The notes beneath the pieces are model-generated. The model saw nothing but the letters and a program-made list of their open reading frames with translations. It was not told the DNA's origin and ran no database searches. A DNA stretch of 64,000 nt from Streptomyces sp. NA04227. Lineage in GTDB: Bacteria > Actinomycetota > Actinomycetes > Streptomycetales > Streptomycetaceae. This document shows, piece by piece, positions 50,121-58,308 of the stretch (its first letter is position 1; each line of letters opens with the position of its first letter). Location: positions 3,647,001-3,711,000 of the forward strand of contig NZ_CP054918.1 in NCBI RefSeq assembly GCF_013364195.1. Reading direction: 5' to 3'. The position numbers and the translations under genes are program-made.

Positions 50121-52937
50121 ATGGCCACGGTGAGTGACTTCTTCTGGGAGCGGCGGCTGCGGCGGACGCTCGCCGGAGAGGAATCGCAGCGGCTGCTGGT
50201 TCTGGTCGAGGGGGCGGAGGGGTCCGGCAAGAGTCGGCTGGTGCGGCGGCTGGCCCGCTTGCAGGAGGCGACCCGGGTACCGCGCGTGCTGTGGCAGTGC
50301 GGCCGAGGGGACGCGTCCGAGATGCCGGAGGTGCCCTCCGACGGTCCGCTGCTTCTCCTGGTGGAGGACGTCCACCGCGCCGGTGCCGACGAACTGGCTT
50401 ACCTGCGCGGCCTGTTGGAGCATCCCGCGCCGGGCCTTGCGGCGGCGGTGACGTACCGGCCGGAGTCCCTGGCCGAACCCGGGTCGCCGCTGGGATCGCC
50501 CCGCCCGCGCTATCCGGCCGAACTGGTGGTGCTGCGGCACCGCGTCGAGCCCTGGAGCCGCGAGCAGGTGCGGCAGGCCGCCGTCGCGGCGCTCGGTGAG
50601 CGGTGCGCGGACGAGGCCGTGGCGCGGTTGCACGAGCGCTCGGGCGGCTCGGCGCAGGTCGTGGCGGACCTGCTCGCGGTACTGCGGGACAGCGCGCCGA
50701 AGCGGTGCACCGCCGATGCCGTGGACGCCGTCGGTGCCCCGGTGCGGCTGGCCGGAATGATGCGCGACCGCCTCGCCGCCGTCCCGGCCCGGCACCGGGT
50801 GGTGGTGTGGGCGGCGGCGGTCCTCGACGAGCCCGCCACCCGCCGCGAACTGCTCACCGTGGCGGGTCTGGGGCCCGAGCACGGCCGGGCGGCACTCGTC
50901 GCGGCAACGGCTCGGTCCGCGCTGGTCACCGACGCCGAGGGCAGGTACGTGCTCCCCGTTCCGTTGGGCTCCGTCGCCGTACGGGAGGGGCTGCCGTGGC
51001 CGGTGCTCCAGGACCTGCACGGCCGGGCGGCGGACGTCCTGCTCGGCAGGCAGCCGGTGCCGTGGGCGGTCGTCGCCCGGCACCGCGGAGTCGCGGGGCA
51101 TGTGCGCGGCTGGCTGCGTGCGGTGGAGCAGGCCGCCCGGGAGTCCGCCGAGGAGGAGCGACACCAGGAGGCCGTCACGCTCCTGGAACGGACCCTCACC
51201 TCGCCGCTGGTTCCCCGGTCGGCCCGGGCCCGGCTCTCCCCGATGCTGGCGCGCAGTGCCACGGTGGGTCTGCACGTGGAGCAGAGCGTGGAGCTGCTGT
51301 CCCAGATCGTGGAGGACGAGACGCTGCCGGAGTCCGTCCGCGGCGAGGTACGCCTCAACCTCGGCCTTGTGCTCACCAACCAGGTGGGCGGGGGTCAGCT
51401 GGGGTGGCCCGAGCTGGAGCAGGCCGCGGAGGAACTGCGCGAGCACCGGCCGGACCTCGCCGCCCGCGCCATGATCGCGCTCGCCGCCACCAGCTGGCCC
51501 GGCCAGTCCCTCGACGTCCACCTGGCCTGGATGGCACGGGCCGAGGAAGCGGCGAACGCCTCCGAGGACGAGGCGATCCGGGTGAACACCGCCCTGACCC
51601 GGGCCTGGGTCGAGTGCAGTTACGGCAACCCACGGGGCTGGGACCTCCTGAGGTCGCTCCCGGCGGACAGCCCCGACCCCGAGCTCCGCAGGGAGGTGGC
51701 GCGCTGCCTGTGCAACATCGCCGACTCGGCGGTGTGGCTGGGCTGGTACGACCGTGCGGAGAAACTGCTCGCCGACGGCGTGGCACTGGCCTCCGGGTCG
51801 CCCTACACCGAGTACGGGGCGCGGGGCACCAGACTCGTACTGGACTGGAGCACAGGGCACTGGACGGGACTGGCCGAACGGTGCGAGAGCTACCTGGCCG
51901 AGGGCGACAGCGCGGAGGGACTCTCCGGGGACGGCCACTACGTACTGGGGCTGCTGGGCCTGGCGCACGGCGAGTGGTCACGTACGACGTCCTGGCTGTC
52001 GGGCGTGGCGGACTCCTCGAACGACCTCGCGGCCGGGGCGTCCGCCGCGCTGGTCCGGTTGTCGCTGGCACGCGAGGACACCTCCGCCGCGGTGTCCGAG
52101 GCCAGGGCCGCCTGGCAGCGGGTGGCGGAGAAGGCCATGTGGGTGGGCACCTCCGACCTCCCGCCACGTGCGGTGGAGGCCGTCGCCCTGGCGGACGGAG
52201 CAGCAGCCGCCCAGCAGATGGTGGACGCCTTCGCGGCGGGCATCGACGGCCGCGAAGCGCCCGCGGCACAGGCCGCGCTGATCTGGGCTCGCGCGGTCCT
52301 GGCAGAGGTGACCGGGGCGCCGACCGAAGCCGTACCGCTGTACCGGGCGGCGGCCGAGGCTTACGCGGCCCTGCACCACCCCTACGCCGAGGCTTTGACC
52401 GGGGAGGGCGCCGCTCGGTGCGTATTGGGGGCGGAGGCTGGGGCTGGGGTGGGCTCGTCCGGGGACGGCTCGTCCGGGGTGGGCTCCTCCGGGGACGGCT
52501 CGTCCGGGGTGGGCTCCTCCGGGGACGGCTCGTCCGGGGTGGGCTCCTCCGACGACGGCCGGGCAGGCGCCACCGCCACGGCGGGCACCTCCGACGAGGA
52601 CCGGGCACGCGCCATCGACGAACTGAGCGCCGCCGTGGAACGGTTCACGTACCTGGGCGCGAACTGGGACGCCGCGCGTGCCCGCGCCCTGCTGAGAGCA
52701 CACCGTCCCGAGAAGCGTCCCCGTGGGCGGCCCTCCTACCACGGAGACCTCTCGCCACGTGAGCGCGAGGTGGCGGAGCTGGCGGCCACCGGGCTGACCA
52801 ACCGCGAGATCGCGAGCACCCTCCACCTGTCGCACCGCACGGTGGAGCAGCACATCGCCCACGCCATGCGGAAGGTCGGCACGGACTCCCGGCGGGGGCT
52901 GGTGCCGCGTGCTGGGGCCGAGGGCTCGGGGGGTTGA
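50121..52937 (+). CDS. LAL-type LuxR-family regulator 2
   Basis: 938 residues, ATG 50121 with GGAGAGG ~8 nt upstream. Walker A EGAEGSGKSR (~30-39), Walker B LLLLVEDVHRAGAD, TPR-like helical middle, a Gly/Ser/Asp repeat (30-bp DNA unit), and a C-terminal LuxR helix-turn-helix (SPREREVAELAATGLTNREI, LHLSHRTVEQHIAHAMRKVG). It is paralogous to the regulator at 41297 along its whole length but has a shorter N-terminus and no long tail. Divergent from the aminopeptidase and just upstream of the small metalloprotease, so it is a candidate activator of the shared element (inference). Confidence 0.9.
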   Translation: MATVSDFFWERRLRRTLAGEESQRLLVLVEGAEGSGKSRLVRRLARLQEATRVPRVLWQCGRGDASEMPEVPSDGPLLLLVEDVHRAGADELAYLRGLLEHPAPGLAAAVTYRPESLAEPGSPLGSPRPRYPAELVVLRHRVEPWSREQVRQAAVAALGERCADEAVARLHERSGGSAQVVADLLAVLRDSAPKRCTADAVDAVGAPVRLAGMMRDRLAAVPARHRVVVWAAAVLDEPATRRELLTVAGLGPEHGRAALVAATARSALVTDAEGRYVLPVPLGSVAVREGLPWPVLQDLHGRAADVLLGRQPVPWAVVARHRGVAGHVRGWLRAVEQAARESAEEERHQEAVTLLERTLTSPLVPRSARARLSPMLARSATVGLHVEQSVELLSQIVEDETLPESVRGEVRLNLGLVLTNQVGGGQLGWPELEQAAEELREHRPDLAARAMIALAATSWPGQSLDVHLAWMARAEEAANASEDEAIRVNTALTRAWVECSYGNPRGWDLLRSLPADSPDPELRREVARCLCNIADSAVWLGWYDRAEKLLADGVALASGSPYTEYGARGTRLVLDWSTGHWTGLAERCESYLAEGDSAEGLSGDGHYVLGLLGLAHGEWSRTTSWLSGVADSSNDLAAGASAALVRLSLAREDTSAAVSEARAAWQRVAEKAMWVGTSDLPPRAVEAVALADGAAAAQQMVDAFAAGIDGREAPAAQAALIWARAVLAEVTGAPTEAVPLYRAAAEAYAALHHPYAEALTGEGAARCVLGAEAGAGVGSSGDGSSGVGSSGDGSSGVGSSGDGSSGVGSSDDGRAGATATAGTSDEDRARAIDELSAAVERFTYLGANWDAARARALLRAHRPEKRPRGRPSYHGDLSPREREVAELAATGLTNREIASTLHLSHRTVEQHIAHAMRKVGTDSRRGLVPRAGAEGSGG
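52451..52550 (+). repeat. 30-bp in-frame minisatellite in LAL regulator 2
   Basis: Three nearly identical 30-bp units (starts 52451, 52481, 52511) plus a 10-bp partial, encoding G-S-S-G-D-G-S-S-G-V. Only one base differs among units, so expansion is recent and copy number may vary. Confidence 0.92.
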
Positions 52938-53050
52938 GGGCTCAAGGCTCGGAGGGTGAGGCCTCGGGGGGCCTCACGGTTGAGGTCTGGCGCCCGGGTC
53001 GGCCCCGGGACCCGGGCTCCGGGCTCCGGGCTCCGGGCTCTGGGCCCGCC

Positions 53051-53088
53051 CTTTTTTACGTGTGCGTGTTTCGGCCTCTACTGATACG
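53051..53088 (+). promoter_or_regulatory. protease-regulon element, small metalloprotease copy
   Basis: CTTTTTTACGTGTGCGTGTT with CTGATAC starting 23 nt after the A of ACGTGT (53058 to 53081). It lies 99 nt before the ATG. The remainder of 52938-53186 has GGGCTCC repeats (53013-53041). Confidence 0.62.
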
Positions 53089-53186
53089 AGTTCGGCCGTG
53101 GCCGGTCCTACGTTTCCGCCCACTACCGCCGGTTGTCCCTTGGGCGTTCCCGCCCAGCCGGGCGGCAGCACGCGAAGGGATACGCC

Positions 53187-53711
53187 ATGTTCCGACTTAC
53201 CGCCAGATGCGTGCTCGCGTTGCTATCAACGCTGTTCCTGCTGCTGGTGCCCGGCACGGCGAGTGCCACTGGGCTCAGCGGCAGCTCCGTCCACGTGAGC
53301 GCCCCTGCCGAGCAGGTGGCCGCCGAGGAAGCAGACGAGGAAGAGGGAGAGGCAGAGGAAGAGGCCTTCGAGTGGAGCTATCACATCGGCTCCTCCTGTG
53401 AAGGTCTCGAGGCCGACATCCGGGAAGGCGCCGACTTCTGGGAAGGCGCACAGGAGACGGAGGGCAGCGGGACCCGTGTCAACTGCACGGAGGACATGAT
53501 CCAAGGCTGCGGTGACGACGACTCCGAGGAGGGGGAGTCGGAGTACATCGGCTGCAACTGGGGCGACGGAACCATCTCCGTGTCCACCCAGGCCGACGAC
53601 TTCCCACTGATCGTCGCGCACGAGTTCGGCCACAACTGGTACGAGCACTCGGACGTGAGGTGCATGGGCTGGGCATCCGAAGACGCGGTCATGGCACCGA
53701 CCATGTGCTGA
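53187..53711 (+). CDS. small secreted metzincin-like protease with atypical zinc motif
   Basis: 174 residues, ATG 53187 with GAAGGGA ~7 nt upstream. Signal peptide to ~27, acidic propeptide-like stretch (D/E-rich, ~44-60), then a short domain with HEFGHNWYEHSD (H145-D156) and a Met-turn-like VMAPTMC at the very end. Relative to snapalysin (HExxHxxGxxD), the turn Gly is Tyr and the third ligand falls at position 10 (His) or 12 (Asp), not 11. Six cysteines. Probably a secreted protease distantly related to M7; no closer family recognised. Confidence 0.75.
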   Translation: MFRLTARCVLALLSTLFLLLVPGTASATGLSGSSVHVSAPAEQVAAEEADEEEGEAEEEAFEWSYHIGSSCEGLEADIREGADFWEGAQETEGSGTRVNCTEDMIQGCGDDDSEEGESEYIGCNWGDGTISVSTQADDFPLIVAHEFGHNWYEHSDVRCMGWASEDAVMAPTMC

Positions 53712-53752
53712 CCCGCACTGCTCGCTCTCGGTCCACAGGGTGGGGAAGTGGC

Positions 53753-53791
53753 ACGGGGCGCACGGTGAATCCAACTCACCGTGCGCCCCGT
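53753..53791. terminator. bidirectional terminator
   Basis: Perfect 16-bp stem ACGGGGCGCACGGTGA / TCACCGTGCGCCCCGT with a 7-nt loop between the convergent metalloprotease gene and the ABC operon. It closes both. Confidence 0.9.
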
Positions 53792-53814
53792 ACCTCACTC
53801 GGCCCTCGTCAGCA

Positions 53815-54681
53815 TCACTTCCCGCTGCCCAGCGTCATGCCCTCGATGATCCGGCGCCCGAGCCACACGTACACGATCAGCAGGGGCAGCACGACGATGC
53901 CGATCGCCGCGAACAGTCCTCCCCAGTCCGCGCCGCTGTACTGGACGCGTGTCATGAAGCCCAGCAGCGCCAGCGACAGGGTGTGCTGCGACGGGTCCTG
54001 GAGGAAGATCAGGGCCAGCATGCCCTCGCTCCAGTGACCGATCACGTTCAGGATCACCAGTGTGACGATCCCGCTGCGTGCCAGCGGCAGCATGATCTGC
54101 CAGAACGTGCGCCAGGCGCCGGCGCCGTCGAGTGCCGCCGCTTCCTCCAGCTCGCCGGACAGGCTTCGGAAGAAGGCGGTCAGGAAGAACACCGCGAAGG
54201 GCACCGACGTCGCGATGTAGACGACGATCAGGCCGCCCAGGGAGTTCACCAGACCGATTCGGGAGAGCGCCACGAACAGCGGCAGCATGATCGCCTGGAT
54301 CGGGATACCGAGACCCATCGCGACGAAGGAGGTGAGCGCACCGGCCGACCGGTTGCCGAATCGGCTGAGCGCGTATGCGGCGGGCGCCGCGATCGCGACG
54401 GTGCCCACCGCCGTCGCGGCGACGACCAGGACGGTGCGGAGGATGGCGGGCCCGAACGCGCCCACCTCCCACGCGCGCTCCCAGTTCTCGAACTGCCAGT
54501 CGGACGGCAGTCCGAAGGGCGAGGCGAAGATCTCGCGCGCGTTCTTGAGCGAGGACAGCACCATCCAGAGCAGGACGAGGATGTCGAAGGCGATCATCAG
54601 CCAGACCAGTGCGTGGGCGATCGTCGCCGGGCGCAGGGCGGGCAGGCGACGCGCGGGCCGCGCCGGTGCGGGGGAAACCAT
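53815..54681 (-). CDS. carbohydrate ABC transporter permease (MalG/AraQ type)
   Basis: 288 residues, ATG 54681 overlapping the upstream stop (TGATG). Six transmembrane segments; the EAA loop is EEAAALDGAGAWRTFWQIMLP. Third gene of a binding protein-permease-permease operon. No ATPase is encoded here, as usual in Streptomyces where the shared MsiK often serves such importers. Confidence 0.94.
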   Translation of the reverse strand: MVSPAPARPARRLPALRPATIAHALVWLMIAFDILVLLWMVLSSLKNAREIFASPFGLPSDWQFENWERAWEVGAFGPAILRTVLVVAATAVGTVAIAAPAAYALSRFGNRSAGALTSFVAMGLGIPIQAIMLPLFVALSRIGLVNSLGGLIVVYIATSVPFAVFFLTAFFRSLSGELEEAAALDGAGAWRTFWQIMLPLARSGIVTLVILNVIGHWSEGMLALIFLQDPSQHTLSLALLGFMTRVQYSGADWGGLFAAIGIVVLPLLIVYVWLGRRIIEGMTLGSGK

Positions 54682-55676
54682 CAGAACTCCAGGGTTTCGC
54701 GGCGGGTGAGCCGACGGGTCAGCACTGTCAGCACGACGATCAGCACCAGGGTGACCACCGTGGCCGCGGCCGACGCGCCGAACCTGGCGACGCCGGAGGG
54801 CTGGAACGCTTCGGCGAAGGAGTACAGGGAGAGCGTCCAGGCACTCGGGCTCGGGGTCGCTCCGGCGGCTCCGGCGAACACGTAGATGAACTCGAAGATC
54901 TTGATGGCGCTGATGGCCCACAACGTCGCGCTGACCGCGACCGCGTCCCACATCATCGGCAGGGTGACGTGCCGGAACTTCTGCCAGGCGCCCGCACCTT
55001 CGAGGTCGGCCGCCTCGTAGAGCGTCACCGGAATACGGTCGACGGCGGCCATCAGGATGGTGGTGTAGAAGCCGGTGTTGATCCACACCAGGCCGATGCA
55101 GATGACGTAGAAGAGGTTGTCGTCCGCCAGCCAGCGCGGCGGGGCGTCCACCCCCGCATAGGACAGCAGGGTGTTGATGAGGCCGTCCGCCTGGAAGAGG
55201 AACCCCCACAGGATGGAGATGGCGAGCGCGGACACGGCGTTCGGGAAGAAGATCACCGCGCGGACGAACTTGCGGCCGGCCATCTCGCGCAGGACCGTCG
55301 TCAGACCGAAGCTGAGCGCGAAGGTGACGATGCCGACGCCGAAGAGCAGCAGCAGGGTGTTGATGAACGACGTGTGGAACGTCTTGTCGTACCAGAGCCG
55401 TTCGTAGTTGGCGAAGCCCACCCACTCGACCGGGCCGGAGCCGGCCCACTTGGTGAAGCTCAGGACGACGGTGACGCCGGTGGGAAGAACCATCGCCAGC
55501 AGGTACACCAGGAGCGCCGGGCCCACGAAGGGGAGGAAGAGCTTCTTGCGGGCCCGCTCCAGCGGACTCCCCGAGGCCCCGGCGCGCCGGTCCGGGCGGA
55601 TCTTTTGAGGGACGGGTGGCCGGGGCGGGGCCCCGGAGGAAACTTCCGGGGCCGTGGCCTGTTCGGTCGGGGGCAT
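54681..55676 (-). CDS. carbohydrate ABC transporter permease (MalF/UgpA type)
   Basis: 331 residues, ATG 55676 overlapping the binding-protein stop (TGATG). A Pro-rich cytoplasmic N-terminus (~50 residues), six transmembrane segments and the EAA loop YEAADLEGAGAWQKFRHVTLP. Forms the channel with the other permease. Confidence 0.94.
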   Translation of the reverse strand: MPPTEQATAPEVSSGAPPRPPVPQKIRPDRRAGASGSPLERARKKLFLPFVGPALLVYLLAMVLPTGVTVVLSFTKWAGSGPVEWVGFANYERLWYDKTFHTSFINTLLLLFGVGIVTFALSFGLTTVLREMAGRKFVRAVIFFPNAVSALAISILWGFLFQADGLINTLLSYAGVDAPPRWLADDNLFYVICIGLVWINTGFYTTILMAAVDRIPVTLYEAADLEGAGAWQKFRHVTLPMMWDAVAVSATLWAISAIKIFEFIYVFAGAAGATPSPSAWTLSLYSFAEAFQPSGVARFGASAAATVVTLVLIVVLTVLTRRLTRRETLEF

Positions 55677-56971
55677 CAACCGTTGACCTTCCACCAGTTG
55701 ACCGTGTCGCTCTTCAGGCCGGAGACGTACTCCCGAGCGCTGATGTCACCGGAAAGCAGCTTCTTGGCGAGCGGCTGGGACACCTTGATCTCCCAGTCCG
55801 ACATGCCCTGGGCACCGTCGTTCTGGAGGTGCACGGACGGCGAGTCCTTCAGCACCTCGTAGGCGTCTGCCAGAGCCGGTGGGGCTGCCACGTCCTCGCG
55901 GACGGTGATCGCACCCTCCTCGGCGGCTATCCGGTCCATCCACTTCTTGCCGAGGATGAAGGCGATGAACTTCTCGGCGGCGGCGCCGTTACGGGCCTTG
56001 GAGGGTATGCCGTACCCGTAGAGGCTCACCTCGTCGGACCTGTTGGCCTCGGCTCCGGCCGGGAACGGGAAGGAGCCGTACGCGAAGTCCTCGCCCGCCA
56101 CCTCGCCGGTCTCGCTCGGCGCCCATGTGCCCATGAAGAGCAGGTCTGCCTTGCCCTGCGCCCACTTCTGCTGGATGGCGGGGAACTTGCTGGCGTCCCA
56201 GCCGTCGGTGAAGTAGCCGCCCTTGGCGATCCTCTCGGCGTTCTTCGCCGCCCGGAGCACCTCGGGCCGGTCGAAGCCCGCGCCGGACTTGTCCTCGAGG
56301 ACCTTCTTCCAGTTCCCCGGTCCGAGCGCCCCGACCATCAGGTTGCTCGTCCACTTCTCGACGTAGGGAAGGATGTCGCCGTCGAGGGCCAAGGGCTTCC
56401 TGCCGTCGGCCTTGCGCGCGTCGAGCAGTTTCACCAGTTCGTCGGGGGTGCGCGGCGGGTTCTTCGCCAGGTCGGGCAGCGCCTTCTTGTTGTAGAAGAC
56501 CTGCCAGGTCTGCACGGTCGTGGGGACCACGTACGCACTGTCGTCCTGGCGGGACAGCTTCTCGTACGCGTCCGGGACGACGTCCGCCACGGTCTTGTCC
56601 TCGCCGGGGACCTTCGCCTTGTAGACACCGGCGAGATCACGGGCGTTGCCCGTCTGCCCGAGGGTGTCGCGGAGCTTGACGAGGCTCTGGTCGACGAGAT
56701 CGGCCGCCGCGTTGCCTCCCACGAGGGTCGGCTGAAGCTTGTTGAGGACCTCACGGCCCTGGAACACGACGTCGACCTTGATCCCGGTCTCGGCGGTGAA
56801 AGCCGCCGCGGCGTCCTTGATCACCTTGGCGCGCGGCTCGTCCTCCTTGTACATCGACCAGTACGTGAACCGGTCGGAATCGCCCGCACCGGAGTCGCCG
56901 CCACATGCCGTGAGGGTCAGCGACAGCGCAGCGACGACGAGCCCAGCCGTGATCTTGCTTCCGGATCTCAT
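55676..56971 (-). CDS. extracellular sugar-binding lipoprotein
   Basis: 431 residues, ATG 56971. Lipobox LTAC at ~22. Family 1 solute-binding fold: FTYWSMYKEDEPRAKVIKDAAAAF, ETGIKVDVVFQGRE, YVVPTTVQTWQVFYNKKAL, WAQGKADLLFMGTWAPSE (fragments). The GH101 gene divergent from it suggests the ligand is a host-glycan-type oligosaccharide such as a Gal-GalNAc unit (inference). First gene of the operon, controlled from the 57029-57092 region. Confidence 0.93.
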   Translation of the reverse strand: MRSGSKITAGLVVAALSLTLTACGGDSGAGDSDRFTYWSMYKEDEPRAKVIKDAAAAFTAETGIKVDVVFQGREVLNKLQPTLVGGNAAADLVDQSLVKLRDTLGQTGNARDLAGVYKAKVPGEDKTVADVVPDAYEKLSRQDDSAYVVPTTVQTWQVFYNKKALPDLAKNPPRTPDELVKLLDARKADGRKPLALDGDILPYVEKWTSNLMVGALGPGNWKKVLEDKSGAGFDRPEVLRAAKNAERIAKGGYFTDGWDASKFPAIQQKWAQGKADLLFMGTWAPSETGEVAGEDFAYGSFPFPAGAEANRSDEVSLYGYGIPSKARNGAAAEKFIAFILGKKWMDRIAAEEGAITVREDVAAPPALADAYEVLKDSPSVHLQNDGAQGMSDWEIKVSQPLAKKLLSGDISAREYVSGLKSDTVNWWKVNG

Positions 56972-57028
56972 GGGACACCACCGTGATCGGGCGCGTGATC
57001 GCGCCATTCGGAGAAAATGCCTGCGGGG

Positions 57029-57092
57029 ATTCTGTGGCGGTGGTTCGACTACAGTCAACCCATAGATACCAATGAATTTGCCGTTATGGATT
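57029..57092 (-). promoter_or_regulatory. ABC operon promoter and probable operator
   Basis: Minus strand TTGACT (57053-57058) and CAGAAT (57029-57034) with an 18-bp spacer. Directly upstream is an AT-rich block, 57059-57092 (CCATAGATACCAATGAATTT ... TTATGG), flanked by CCATA/TATGG and a likely binding site for the divergent regulator. A related CCAATAATTCAT occurs at 58202-58213 after the regulator gene. Confidence 0.5.
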
Positions 57093-57116
57093 CGAAACAT
57101 TCCTTCAGGGGGAGCA

Positions 57117-58208
57117 GTGACCGCAGCGAGGCAACCGGCATCGAAGGCGGCGCGGGGCGAGAAGTTCCGGCGCCTGGCCGAGGAGCTCCGGCGTGACATC
57201 GCCGCGCTGCGCTGGCCCGACGGCCGGCTCCCCACCGAGCAGCAGATCGCGACCGACCACGGCGTCAGCCTCAACACCGTGCGACGGGCGGTGGACATGC
57301 TGGTGGCCGACGGGCTCGTCTACCGGCGCCAGGGCTCCGGCACGTACATAACGGACGAGGAGGACAGGACCGCGGCCGCCGTGATCGGCGTCTGCGTGCC
57401 GTCGATGACCTACTACTACCCCCGGGTCATCGGCGGTATCGAGGCCGAACTCACCCGGCAGGGCGGCCAGATGATGCTGCGGACCAGCGGATACGACGCG
57501 GAGCAGGAGCGACTGGCGGTCGAGGGCATGCTGTCCGCGGGGGCGACCGGCCTGCTGCTGGTGCCCGAGCCGCGCCCCGGCGAGGACCCGGTCGTGCAGC
57601 TCACACGGTTCCAGGACCTCGGGGTACCCGTGGTGACCGTCGAGCGCCGCTTCGCCACCGCCGCCGACCACCACGAGTTCGTCTGCTCCAACCACGCCTC
57701 CGGCGCATACGCGGCGACCCGCCACCTCGTCGGGCACGGCCACCGGCGTATCGCCTATCTGGAGCGGCACAGCCCGTTCAGCGCGGAAGGGGTCAGGGCC
57801 GGGTACCGCACCGCGCTGCAGGACGCCGGGATCGACGCGGACGCCATGCTGCGCGCGGGGCGCGACCGGTGGGACGCCCCGGACGCGGAGTCGTTCCTGG
57901 ACGAGGTGCTGGCCGAGCAGGCGACCGCCGTGCTCTGCTTCGCCGACCGCGAGGCGGCGTTGCTGGTCGCCGCGGCCCGGCGGCGTGGCCTGCGGGTACC
58001 CGGAGACCTCTCGGTCGTGGGCTACGACGACGAGGTCGCCGACCTCTCCGAAGTTCCCCTCACCGCCGTGTCGCCGGCGAAGGCCGAAGTGGGGCGCCTG
58101 GCCGCGCAGATGGTGCTGCGCCGTATCGCCGAACCCGACGCGCCGCTCGTGCAGCAGCTCGTGGTGCCGCGCCTGGTCGTTCGGGAGTCATCTGGGCCGG
58201 TCCAATAA
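57117..58208 (+). CDS. GntR/LacI hybrid sugar-responsive regulator (AraR-like)
   Basis: 363 residues; GTG 57117 with AGGGGGAG upstream. N-terminal GntR winged helix (LPTEQQIATDHGVSLNTVRRAVDML, RRQGSGTYI) followed by a LacI-type periplasmic-binding-like sensor (VIGVCVPSMTYYYPRVIGGIEAEL, GHRRIAYLERHSPFSAEGVRAGY, PGDLSVVGYDDEV, fragments). Divergent from the ABC operon and upstream of the Gfo/Idh and GH101 genes, so most likely the local repressor released by an imported sugar. Confidence 0.92.
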   Translation: MTAARQPASKAARGEKFRRLAEELRRDIAALRWPDGRLPTEQQIATDHGVSLNTVRRAVDMLVADGLVYRRQGSGTYITDEEDRTAAAVIGVCVPSMTYYYPRVIGGIEAELTRQGGQMMLRTSGYDAEQERLAVEGMLSAGATGLLLVPEPRPGEDPVVQLTRFQDLGVPVVTVERRFATAADHHEFVCSNHASGAYAATRHLVGHGHRRIAYLERHSPFSAEGVRAGYRTALQDAGIDADAMLRAGRDRWDAPDAESFLDEVLAEQATAVLCFADREAALLVAAARRRGLRVPGDLSVVGYDDEVADLSEVPLTAVSPAKAEVGRLAAQMVLRRIAEPDAPLVQQLVVPRLVVRESSGPVQ

Positions 58209-58308
58209 TTCATCTCGTTTCAAGGGGTTGAATTCCGGGTTGAATCGCGTCAGGCTGCTCCCGGCCGACCGGCCCGCTCGTGATCCCCCGACAGTGAGGT
58301 GCCCGCCC

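Noticed and set aside
52451..52550. Possible CRISPR repeat
   Set aside because: Units are contiguous and in frame, with no spacers.
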